Below are positions 1 through 17,458 of a DNA stretch of 64,000 nucleotides, piece after piece; positions within the stretch are counted from its first letter, which is position 1, and the number at the start of each line of letters is the position of its first letter. The position numbers were made by a program, and so were the translations under genes. Origin of the DNA: Zonotrichia leucophrys gambelii (Eukaryota; Chordata; Aves; Passeriformes; Passerellidae); the NCBI RefSeq assembly GCF_028769735.1, contig NC_088169.1, forward strand, positions 39,780,729-39,844,728, given 5' to 3'. The notes beneath the pieces are model-generated. The model did no database searches. It worked only from the letters and a program-made list of their open reading frames with translations, and had not been told where the DNA came from.

Positions 1-5279
<5,279 letters not shown>

Positions 5280-6708
5280 TCATGTAGGAAATTAATTATA
5301 TGTGGTATACTAATTGAACATTCCTTCAAATTTTGAGAAGGACTATTCTAAAGCCTCTATGGAGAATCTGTACATAGCAAAACACCCTCTCACTTCAAAA
5401 TTTTATTTCTGAATAATAGGGATCTTCTTACAAAAGGCTGAAATAAGATTAAAACTACATTTTCAAACATTTTAAATTGCACTGCATTACAAAATTACAC
5501 AAAAGCAAAATATTGCATTGACAAAAAAATCTCAAAGGTTGCCAAATTTTGGTCCTGAATTACACACAAAAGCTTTCAGAAAAAAATGTCTAATGGAGCT
5601 TTCTTAGTAGGCAAACCACAATGTCCTGTCTTTAATGAAGAAAAAAAATTTCAGAAACTTTGCTATCCTTCATTAAGGAGAACAAAATTTGCACCTCCCT
5701 TAATACTTTCAAAGGAAATAAAAGCAGTAGTTTCAAGACTTTTTTCAAAAAATCAGTAACTACAGTTCTTGGCTGCAGCTTCAGTTCATGGAAGAGGTAA
5801 AAAAATCAACTATCTAGATCCAACTACATAAATTACATGCTAGAAAAAAGCCCACAAGTTGAGGATAGCAGAACTCTTAATTGATTCTTCAACTTCAAAC
5901 TAGAGGGGAAAGTAAGAAAAGGAACTCTGTCCCTTTATGAAATTGATGGTATGATGCAGCCATTTCCAATAACAAATACTAGATCTAAAGATTCAAGTAG
6001 ACTTCTTCCCATCTTATGACGATAACTCTACACTTATTCTTAGAACAATTTCTTTTAATACAGACCACACCTGCTCCCTTTCTTCCTTATAAAATTTTTC
6101 TTTTAACTCATTTTTTTTCCATCTATCTTCCTGCTCTGATCTGCGGGAACCCATGCCAATATTCATGCTTCATTCTTTAATAGCTCGGTCCTACACTGAA
6201 AACTGACAAGATAAAACAAGGATACAATCTTCCTCAAACTGTGTGAACTCAACCATATCTACTCACATTTGTGACAACGAATCTGTATTATTTATTATTC
6301 CTTTTAGCACCACAGAGCAAGTATGGCACAAGGCAAGATGAATTCCTGCATCTATGACACCAATGGTTGCTAAGGCGTGAAAAATCTGGGTAGATGTGAC
6401 TGAAAACGAGGCAGTGAACTCATGAAGAAAACTTAGGTGCACTGTGCAGCATCAGATCCAGGGTGCTCTGTGCCCTGTAAGATCAGATGTTTTCCCTCCT
6501 CAAAAATTCTGTTGTGCTCTCACCAATTTATGGAGCTTTCTAGTGGAAAAAGGAGCCTAGAAGACTGACAGTTTTAGGATTTTCTAAACTACAGCACTTG
6601 CCAGAGCCCTCTTTCCTGTCCAGAGGGAGGTTTAGCAGCAGCAGTAGCACCAGGATGCTCCAGCCAACTGCTAATTCCCTAGCAAGGGACTCAACACAAA
6701 GAAAAGCA

Positions 6709-6906
6709 GGGAAAGGGAAAGGGAAAGGGAAAGGGAAAGGGAAAGGGAAAGGGAAAGGGAAAGGGAAAGGGAAAGGGAAAGGGAAAGGGAAAGGGAAAGG
6801 GAAAGGGAAAGGGAAAGGGAAAGGGAAAGGGAAAGGGAAAGGGAAAGGGAAAGGGAAAGGGAAAGGGAAAGGGAAAGGGAAAGGGAAAGGGAAAGGGAAA
6901 GGGAAA
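6709..6906. repeat. Perfect (GGGAAA)33 hexanucleotide array
   Basis: Exactly 198 bp, 33 uninterrupted copies of GGGAAA on the plus strand, bounded by GAAAAGCA and GTCGGTG. All purines lie on one strand. The PCCA pre-mRNA carries the complement, (TTTCCC)n, a long pyrimidine tract. Because the unit is six bases, it keeps frames open on both strands: a Gly-Lys frame (within 6598-7101) and a Ser-Leu frame (within 6671-6937). Both are artefacts of the array, not genes. The lack of any interruption suggests recent expansion and likely length variation between individuals, or possible assembly compression. Confidence 0.98.
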
Positions 6907-8740
6907 GTCGGTGCTTCCTACCTAAGTGCTCACCCATCCAATCCAGATGAGTGGAGCTCTACAAACTCATGGGGCCCTACAAGAAATTGTTTGGAAGGTA
7001 CAAAGATTTTTGGACTGATTTTTTGTGGGGGTTATTTTAGTATTAAAGCAGTACCTCTAGAGCTTAGCATGGTACTTGATGGAAAAATCACTGTCCTGTA
7101 AGCAGAATGATTCCTGTTGAGCACTTCTGCTTCACTGTTAGAAAGCCTACAACTTTCCACAGAATTCTGTCTCAGTAAAACAAACCAAAAAAATTGGAAA
7201 ATTACAATAAAAACTCGTCATTGTGCTTCTCTCCTCTCTCTCTATTTTTCAGAAGAGGATAATACATTTTTTCAATCCAAGCAGTAATTTTTCTTCCACT
7301 TCATGACTTTTCTCATATCCTACTAAATTTCATCAACTGGATCTTAAAAGAAATGTTTTTCTATTGTTAGTTAATGGGGAAAAAAAAGACATGCATGAAC
7401 ATTTACTATGAGAAAGTAATTACAAATAGAATAAGCCAACAACATCCAGCATTAGGCTTTTATTTTTATTCTGTGTCCACTGTTCCCAGTAAAAGAAACT
7501 AGCCATAAAACAATTGTATTTCAGAAGACATTTGCAGCATTCCAAAATCATAATCTCTGACATGTCGTGAGATCCAGTACACATTTCACTAAAAATGCAT
7601 GTCCCAGCTACAGCTTTTGTTTCTATTATCTAAACATTCATAAGAGAAAACGTCCATTTTTCAGGATTAGATGGTTAGGACATCAGTATATGCTATGTAC
7701 ATCTACATGCATTTGTAATAATAAAATTAATTAAATATTATGTAGTGGAATCCCCCCTACATGATTCAGCTAAATTCTGTTTCCAGTTGTAGGACTGTTG
7801 TCTGGCCAAGTAGTAGACATTCCATGTACTCTTACTTTAAGCTTTTTATCAGATACTTCAGGAGAACAAGACTTCAAATCAGTTCAAGCATAAAGTGTAT
7901 TTGGACTCTATTTTCCTGTTAATTGTTTTAGTCTTTTCTCATGTTTTACAAAGTGATTGTTTTATAGCTAGACACAGGAAACTTTTTATTTAACAATTTT
8001 AAGTACCAGTGCTTTGGAGAAATATAAGAAAGCTAAAAAAAGTTCTATTTAAAAGTCACTGCTAAATTAATAAATATTTGGCATCTGGTCTCAAATTGTT
8101 TGTATATTCAGCAGTTTGAAAATGAACCAAGGTCAACGTCCTAAAGCTGATTAGAACATGAAGTTAAAATGATATGCTATGATATTGTTAAAAGGTACCA
8201 TCAAAGTGCTTGTATAAGGAAAACAACATTCACTGTATACCCCTTATAAATAACACTATAAATTATTAATAGCAAAGCCATTTTATTGAACTTATTCATC
8301 TGTTCCTAAATAAAGCACTACTTAATTTTTTGGGTTAACCCTTTATTAAACCCAAAGGAATCAAGACAATGTAAATACTGCCCCAAACTCATAGAAGTAT
8401 GGCGGAACGAATCTCATCTAACTTTTCTCATTGAAGAATCAGTAGGAACTTGCTGAATCTCCCAAATCTGCAAGAACTGAAAGAGACCTCTAAGGTGCAC
8501 TGATCCGCACAGACAAAAAAAAAAGACATATATAGCCAAAAATGATTAGCCATGGCAAGAGAAAAGAGAAAGATGCTCTAGCAATCTGACCTCTTTGAAC
8601 CCTAAATCAATGCTGAAGCTGAGTTCACTCTGTACCTTTCCATGACTTTTCAATAGAGAATAAGGTTTCATTTTTACACCGTTTCTTCATTTTGCTGTTA
8701 GACTGTTTACAGACACATTTCTTCATTTCACTCTTCCTCC

Positions 8741-9265
8741 TTCCCTTCTACTCCTCTCTGCTGAGACCATACCAGGAGCACAACATCCAGCTCTGGAGCC
8801 CTCAGTACAGGAAAGACATGGGCCTGTTGGGACAGGTCCAGAGTAGAGCCACAAAAATTATCAGAGGGACTGAACACCTCTGCTGTAAGGAAGGGCTGAG
8901 AGATTTGGGGTAGCCTGGTAAAAAACAAGGCTCTGGGGAGATCTAACTGCAGCTTTTCAGTACTTAGATGAGGCTGAAAGATGGAGACAGGGCCTATAGT
9001 GACAGGAAAAGGGGTAATGACTTTAAACTCCAAAACAATAGATTTAGACTAGATATAAGGGAGAAATCTTTCATTATGGGAGTGGTGAAACAACAGAACA
9101 GGTTACCCAGAGAGGTGGCAGATGACCCATCCCCAGAAGCATTCAAGATCAGGTTGGACAGGACTCTGGGCAGCCTGATCTAGTTTAAGATGTCCCTGCT
9201 CGTTGCAAGGGGTTGGATTGGATGGCTTTTCAAAGTTCCTTCCAACCCAAACTAAAATTCTATGA
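8741..9265 (+). mobile_element. CR1 non-LTR retroposon, 5'-truncated, plus orientation
   Basis: About 525 bp matching the 3' end of a CR1 LINE. The plus-strand frames at 8692-8913 and 8968-9183 translate to worn pieces of the C-terminal part of the CR1 reverse-transcriptase ORF (WSPQYRKDMGLLGQVQSRAT; RLPREVADDPSPEAFKIRLD), split by frame damage. The element ends with the CR1 3' tail motif ATTCTATGAT. CR1 copies are usually 5'-truncated like this one. It is inserted antisense to PCCA in intron 10. Dead copy; the 5' border is approximate. Confidence 0.93.
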
Positions 9266-10194
9266 TCTGCAAGTTAGCCCCATAGGAAGCGTGAGGCTGT
9301 GGGCACATATCCAGCAGAATAAAAAATGTTTAATATTTCTCTCTTAGAAATCATTCCATACTATCAAGTTTACTGTTGTTGTTTCACTCAGTTATTGAGC
9401 TACTTCAGGCTCTCACTATTAAAAAAAAAAGACCAACTACCATGTGCCACAACACAGAAAGGGTTTAGATTTCACACAAAAGTAAATGAAATTACTGTGT
9501 AAAAAATAAAATTTCTGTTGAGGAAATTAATACGCTCCACATAGATTTCTTGTCAGGAAATACCTCAAGGCTATTGACAAACACAATCCAGCTACCTACA
9601 TAAGATCAAACATCACAAATTTTGAAATCATAATTTTGTGAACAAGTGCCTAAAAGAAACAACTTTTGTTCTGCATCAGCAGACTTAAATCTAAATCCAA
9701 TAAATGACAGAAATGGAAATAATGCAGAAGTTGAAGAGAATACACCTGATTGTGAACCAGAAATTGCCCAAAATGGGACACAAATTCTCCTCCTGAGTTG
9801 CCAAGTAGAATTAGATACTTCAGAACAGAACTCCAAAATACTGACAAAACCACCTAGACCTGGCAAAAAATCGTTAAGCATCATTAGGCAGTTCTTGAAC
9901 TCCTACATCCTCTGCTGCACTCAAGCACTCCAACAGGATCCAGAGTTCAAACCTCCAGCCTTCAGGACAGATGCCTAGGACATTTTTTTCTCCCCCAACA
10001 AACTGAGCACAGTTCACAGTCTTCCTGCTAAAGAAAGGCTAGGGAATAAAAACAGGAAGGCTGTATTGTACATGATAGCCATGTAGTTTGAGCAATGACC
10101 CAAGACACCGGAAAACACAAGACTCTAGGCCTTTTTTAGTGGAGTGTTTGAAACATTTTGAACTTTGATTTATTTATGAGTTCAAATCTCATTA

Positions 10195-10425
<231 letters not shown>

Positions 10426-12029
10426 TCAATCTTCACTAATCAACACACATCCAAAAACTAAGTCATATCATTTGCAATTGATTCTGTAATCAATCCTTTT
10501 TTTCACGCTTTTTTTGCCAAGTCAAAAAAACCCCCAACCAACCACAAATAGAACCAAAACATTCTCAAAGCACAAAAAATTTCAGTGTGTTTAAAAAGCC
10601 TGAACATTTACTACAACTATGTATTCATTTTCTTCCACAAAACCAATAAAGTAATTGAATTTTAAGACCCTGTGATTACCAAGTACTTGCTATACAGTAG
10701 TAAACGTGAAGTTCACCATTACTTCCAGCACACAGCCCTCTCAACATTCAAGAACAGCAGAAGTTGGTTAATTCTGCATTAAAGAACTGCAAAAACAATA
10801 TTTCAGACATTGCAAATTCCAGCACAGAACACAACCTAAAGATGCAATATTTGACCTCAAAGAACACACCAGTTGTATTAATAGTTTTTCCCTGCCTTAA
10901 AATATAAGTGAGAGTTATACAGAGCATTCTGTATGCTTCCCTCTGTTTCTTCTCTTACACATGTAGTTAAACAAAATAAATATTGCAAGCTACTTTATTT
11001 ATTAATTTTTTTTAATAGCAGAAAGAATACTCCTTGAGCCATAAGCTCTGACAAACAAGTTTATCAACAGCTTTCTCAGGGTGAGAAAGATCATAATGCA
11101 GGGACCCAAAGGCTTCACTGAAATTTTCTACAAGCTCTGTAAGTCACACATTAGTGCCATCCATGTTGATACATATGGAAAGCTTGGTCAAGTTTCTGTG
11201 TGACTGACTACTGAAACAGCATCCCTGACATCTGTGCCCAGAATAAGAGCTACAGCACAACTGAATTGAAGTTTTCATGCTTTCCATATCTTGGCTGTAG
11301 TTAACCCAGACCATAGATTTGCAAAATAGGTAAATTTACAGTAGAGAAATGTGTATATATAAAAGTACATCTTCATACTTTTTTCAACATTGTGGGATAA
11401 TACATGTTGTAATTTTGAGAGATTATACCTAATGTACAACTTTCCTAAAGTCATACTTAACTTCAACACATTGAATTACCTAGTAAAGAGAAAAAAGGGA
11501 CATCAAAAGTAGGGATTCTGTGCACTACCTGATCTGTCAAAAAAAAAAAAGTGCCATAACAAACAGCCATACATAGTGTTTCTTATTGAAAGTGATTTAC
11601 AGCTATTTTAACTCCTATACCAAAGGCTCTGTTTTGTTTTGTAAACATTTTTGTGTCACATAGTTTTATGCATAATTATTCACAATTGACTTTTTCTTTC
11701 ACTGAAGGAAGTGTGCTAATTAGAAATCTAAACTGCAATACTTGTTAAAAAAAGACAGGTGCCTAATCATCTCATCCATACATCTGCAAATCTTTTTAAA
11801 TTACATATAATAGGAATTAATATCTCAGTTACTCTGACCTTGTTCTAGCTTACGAAACTGTGCAGTTGTAATTGGCCAGTGACAAAAATTAATTCCAAAT
11901 AGATGTGAGGAAAAAAATTTAAAAGAAGCAGCAGAGCAGGCTTTTTAGGAAGGCTGTGTAATCTCAGTGCAAGACCAATCAGGCAGAGCTCTAAGCAATC
12001 CATTTAAACTGAGAGCTGATGTTATTCAG

Positions 12030-12085
12030 AGGATGAAGCTGGATGAGATGCTGTCTCTAGATCCCTTCAAACATGCACAATTATA
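12030..12085 (+). mobile_element. Possible worn CR1 3' end
   Basis: About 55 bp beginning AGCTGGATGAGATGCTGTCT and followed by CTAGATCCCTTCAAAC resembles the final part of CR1 (TTGGACTAGATGATCTC... GTCCCTTCCAAC), but the match is short and by eye only. Confidence 0.35.
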
Positions 12086-12543
12086 AAGAGGAAAAACAGG
12101 ATGTCTTTAAGGTTCACCTCTCTCCCTACAGTACATTTACTCACACTGCAGTTTAAGCTGTACAAAAGCATTACTGATGTTGCCACAAGCCTTCCTGTGG
12201 TTGTCTCAAGTGAAACAGCCACGCCAACTTTCTGCCTCCAGCTCTGAAATCAGCAGTGCTGCTTTAATTAAAACAATTTTATTTCAAGGCAGTCAGACAC
12301 TAAAAAAAGTCTGTACTCATTATGTAAAATTTCAGTTTTCAAAATCAGGAAATAGTAAAAGAACATTTTCTTTTTCTTGTCAAGGCCAGCATTAGAAGGG
12401 CCATCTAATTAAAAAATAGATGTTTGATAGCCATTAATATAGTAGCAGCCCTTTAAAACCCTGAGAAGTAGCCAACAGATACTCTAATGTTGTTGACTTC
12501 ACACATAGAACCAATATAGATTGCTTCAGCTGAACTCCAAACT

Positions 12544-12560
12544 AAAAAAAAAAAAAAAAA
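12544..12560. repeat. A17 homopolymer
   Basis: Seventeen A on the plus strand (U17 in the PCCA transcript). No adjacent retroposon body was recognised. Confidence 0.9.
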
Positions 12561-14335
12561 CAACTAAAATTACCTAGTCACAGCATTTTACACATGTAGA
12601 TGGCATGAATATGTGAATGAGGGGTTTTTTTAAAAAATAGGGTTTTAGGAAACACTGTTGTTTACTCATCCAACAGACTCCTTCCCCTTACCTGAGCAGC
12701 ACATAGGATGCAGGACAGACCAAAGATGTCAAGCCCATACACTCCTGTTTTTGCACAGTACTTTGAAATGCCAAATGCAATGCTTTGGGAAGATAATAAA
12801 GTTAATGCAGAGGCTTGTAATAGGTAATAATGTTGAGTTTTAAAAAGCATTGTCTTCTTAGACCACACACTTCATATACCCTCTGCTTTAGGAGGTGGAG
12901 GATTCAGAATCATTTTGCTAATTATTATTCCACATTAATATCTTCCAGTCCCACTCCTCTTTCCATTCACAAGACCACAGAACAGAAATTATAAGGCGTT
13001 CTTGGAATCTGAGAGCAGATGTTTGATTTTCATTCATAAAATTGGCATAAGCACGAAGAAAGAATTTCAGAAACAGGAAAATTTACATTTTCCTATTATT
13101 ACATGTTAAAAAACAAAATCATTTCTCTAAACATCCGCTGCTGGAAGCTGCCTCGGTAAAAACTTTCAAAACAGATACCCACTAAGCATGCAAGACTTCA
13201 ATATCTAGGAAAAGTTACAGAAGGCAAGACAATAGGGGGGAATTGCTAACACAAAGCTCCAAAACTTTCAAAGGCAACTCTTAAAAAAATAATTTAGTAC
13301 AAAATTCCAACTTGGAGGTTATCATGTCTGCAGCTGAAGCTGCTAGCTAAAGACACTAATTTCTATCTGCAAATCCACAGAGTTTAAAACATGGGCCAAT
13401 AGCTCCCGCATGATGACCTCTGACACTCAACTTACAAGCAAGTGCGTGCCTTCACATCAAAGACCCATCACAACCTCTGCCAGAAAATTTCAATCTGTTC
13501 TTTGGAAAAGACAGAATCTTGCATTTAATTCCTTTTCAGAGCTGCCAGGCCACCTCTTGGAGCCATTAAGCCTAAAGGTTTAGTTAGATGTACAATTGCT
13601 ATGAGCATACTGGAAGCAAGAGGCCTTCAGTTTCTGCACAAAGAGGGAATGATACAGAGGAGGTGCATATATCAGACACCTGCCCTGGTCATGCTCTGCT
13701 GTCCTGCATCATGAACTTCACATTGCCTGTGCCTGGAAAGCATTTTCAGATCAGGTTTGCTGGGGTGCAACCACAGAGGCTCTTCACATGCAAGACCAGA
13801 GTTGGGATGATCAATGACTCAGTTAAAAATAGGTTTAGATACAGAGCATGACAGAACTTTCTTGGGCTAAAGAAAAAAAAAATCTACCAACCTGAGCTTA
13901 AGGTAAACTGCTTTTCAGAAATCTGCCCTTGATTTTCAATATAATTTCAAGTGGGCATCTATTAGGTGAAGAAAAGGCATGCTAAATTACGCTTCTCCAA
14001 ACCAAGAAATCTAGCTAGGGATTACATTAAAGTGAACATAGGGCTATTTTAATTTCAGATGTGGGTCAGTGGCTTGAACTGTACACAAAATTCATCTCTA
14101 GAACTTCACCAAAATTAGGAAAAAAGCAATAAAATTGAGGACTGGGAGGGACTCAGATCTTAAAAAACACAACAGCAGCCCTACCCAGAGAGGGGGTCAA
14201 CACTGCAGACTTCCACAGTGAAGAGGCATGTGAAGAGCTGTTTCAAAAAACAAATTGCAACATTGACAAAACTGTACCAGTATTTCTTTTAGAAATACTA
14301 GCTGAAAATTAACAGAAATCTTAGCTATAGCAGTA

Positions 14336-14393
14336 AAAATAATTATTATATTAATAACATATAATATTATATATTATTATATAGATAATAATA
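14336..14393. repeat. AT-only patch with 14-bp palindrome
   Basis: Almost pure A/T sequence of ATT/ATA units. Positions 14359-14372 (ATATAATATTATAT) form a perfect 14-bp palindrome, so the patch could extrude or melt easily. Confidence 0.8.
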
Positions 14394-15987
14394 GAGGACC
14401 TAAAACAATTGTCATCGTTTGGCATATACAAGGGACATGAAAGATGAAGCAGTAAGTTACCACAGAGAACAATTCTGTAACAGCAGTAATTAAGTTCCTC
14501 AGATCAGTCTTTTCCACTTCCAGTGGCTATTTTCACCATCATGCCACACATTAATTTAAGGCTCCTTATTGTACACAATGCCAGTTGAAACAAGAAAGAT
14601 TTTCAACTAGCCTGAAAATCCAAAAGTATGTTTCAAACAAGGAGAATCTTTACCCAGAGGGTGGTTGGGCACTGGCTGTGGTTTCCATAACCCCAGCCTT
14701 TCGCCAAAATAAGTTAGCAATCATGACTTTAGATCTTTTATTTTAAAACATCCACTTTTATTTTAAAACAGTTACTTTAATCAAGCTCCCTTGATTCTTT
14801 CTGAACTAAACAAGAAATAACTCCTTCCTTTCAAGTCCAACAGATGAACTGCTGCCTGCACAAGATCAAGGCAGTAATTTTGGATTCTAAAGCAGTAGAA
14901 ACAAAGTATCCTTTTAAGAAAGAAGGTTATTCTAGATCTTCATTCTAATGCACAAAACATTACTTTCCTATTTAGATTTGAATACAAATGGACTACATAG
15001 AGCATGGTACAAATAAACCCATCATGTTTTCTTTAAATCTAAAATTTAACTGCTAGACATTCATTATTCCTTCATCCAATTTTTAGGTTTTGACAAAAAA
15101 ATTTAACAGGGGACAGAAAAACAACAGGGAAGTCTTGCAGGTGGCTAAATTAAACTAATGAAAAATTCAGTTGTAGTTTGAGTTTACACCAGTACATGTG
15201 CTGCTCCATCCATGCAGAAAGGAAACCATTCCGGTTATTTTGGATCAAATAAGCTTTTCATTACAAGCTTAGAAAAATCAGAAAATAGATGTTTTTGTAA
15301 GATCACCAGCACATGGAGTTGAAATCAGGCTCCCTTGCTGCCAGAACATCAGCAGAGAAAGGATTGTAAAATTCTGAGTCAACAACAGAGCATCATGCAA
15401 TGTTCAGGATTCAGACAATCAGACAACCAATAAGAGACATGAAAACATCTGTGTGATGAAACGTGTGTTGTTTCAAAACAGACAAAAGTACAATAGTTTG
15501 CTGATACAAATGCTTTAAACACAGAAGTATGCAATTTATTAGAGCACATTCTGGTAACACCATATGTGTTCCCACGTATGAATGATCAGACTCATCAACT
15601 TTAACAGAACTAATGGCATGCATTAATGTTTGTGAATCAGGGCCAATAAATACTCTACCTAACAGAGAAATTAATGAATCAGCATTCTGAAAGGCATACA
15701 GCAAAATGTTATTTACAGTCTAACATTGGACTAACAGCAGTTGTAAAGGTTGGTTTTTTATTCAAATTAATGGATGATATTTTGTAAGGCTTATGCAATA
15801 ATTAATTAGAAATAGGCACACGCGAACTTCCAAAGTATATTTCTCACTATGCTAAAGGGAGAAAACCAAATAATATCCAATTTCTCTGTCTAACATTTCA
15901 TATCTGCTCAACTGTCAGCTCACAATGGCTTAATGGGACTTCAGTAACTGCAGCATTCATCAGGGCAAGCTTTTGGACAGCATCTCA

Positions 15988-16107
<120 letters not shown>

Positions 16108-17335
16108 TCAGTTGGTCAGAGGAACATGACAACTGACCACATGTCCAATAAAGCCAGTAGACAATAACTTCGTTTATTAAAACACTTTGTTTGCAGGGAG
16201 AACAGAGGAGAATTTTTTCTTTTCAAAACTTAGCTGTCAGTGCAGTAATTTCTACAGCCAAGAAAGGCTGTCTTCTCCAATTCATTTATACCAAAAAAAA
16301 CACTGAATGAATTATTCCCAAATAATGAAGAGATTTATGAATAAGGCATTTGACCTTCTTAAGCTCACATTTCTTTAGGAAATTTTTTTTCTTTTATTGC
16401 TGTTTAAATAATATTTTTTTAGTTAATAGCAAAAATTAGTAGACCTTCATAAATTAAGTCTAAAGATAGAGTAAACAAATGTGCATCTTTATCAACACTA
16501 TTACAGCACATTTTAAATAATACAGCAGCTTGAGAGCTGTGCTGCTTAGATATTATGTAACAGTATCAGAATGCAGATTACTTTTGTTTACAATTAAAAA
16601 GTATTCTCCTCAAATGTACATGAGGTAAAAAAAAAAAAACAAGGAGCATAAATTTGTCAGCATTGTCCATAACCAGCAATACCTTACTCATACAGTAAGC
16701 TACTGTAATACAGATATGAGGCAGCATCTTCCTTTTCTGAAAACTAAAAAATTACAGTAACAAAGCACACAGTTTAAATGCAGATTTGGCAACAATTGTT
16801 TATCTTTTATTACAAACAATCTCATTCAAAGCAGCTTCCTGATACAATTCCATCATACCAGAGAATATCACCTTTCTTTACACGAACATGCAGAAAACTA
16901 AAAATCAAGGCTCTGATTAAAATGCTTTTGACATTTCTAGGATAGCAGAAAATTCTTAATGCCTTTGGTCTCCAGAATATTTAATGAAAATCACAACATT
17001 AGGCAAATATGAGACCATCTGATATCATCTGCCAAGAAGAGTCCATCAGTCCTTGAGAACTGTAGATTTATTTTGTAAAAGGCCTTGATCTGGGGACAGA
17101 AAGAGACAATTGAATATGGTTCCTAAAAGTGGTCCAGTCTACTGTCATATGTGTTACGGATATTTACAGCTTCTTTCTGGAATGTAGATCTACTCTTGCT
17201 CTGTTAAGTGACAGCAGTACAATATTCCCACATCCTCCTCATAGTGATCTAACTGAAAGAAGGTTCAGGAGAAGCAAATTAAAACCAGCAAGATCTGGAA
17301 AATCTTTGTTTGCTTAAAAAGTCTGAAATGGACAC

Positions 17336-17352
17336 AAAAAAAAAAAAAAAAA
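17336..17352. repeat. A17 homopolymer
   Basis: Seventeen A on the plus strand in intron 8, 89 bp from the G17 run. Confidence 0.9.
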
Positions 17353-17441
17353 GGCACGACAGAAGCATAAGGAACAGTAGTGTTGATTGGAAGGCAGAAA
17401 AGCAGTAACAGTACACAAGAACATTAAATTAACAAAGAAAC

Positions 17442-17458
17442 GGGGGGGGGGGGGGGGG
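17442..17458. repeat. G17 homopolymer
   Basis: Seventeen consecutive G on the plus strand (C17 in the PCCA transcript), preceded by C and followed by AAATC. Long G runs are uncommon and often misread, so the exact length should be treated with care. Confidence 0.9.

Noticed and set aside
6709..6906. Hexamer array considered as a telomere-like or CRISPR-like repeat
   Set aside because: The unit is GGGAAA, not TTAGGG, and there are no spacers; it is a simple microsatellite.
8375..8520. Weak resemblance to the CR1 3' end on the minus strand (GAAAGAGACCTCTAAGG)
   Set aside because: Only about 20 bp match and no tail motif; too little to call beside the clear CR1 at 8741.
9646..9978. Plus-strand open frame of 110 codons in intron 10
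   Set aside because: No domain, motif or homologue recognised, antisense to PCCA, and overlapped by equally long minus-strand frames, as expected by chance.
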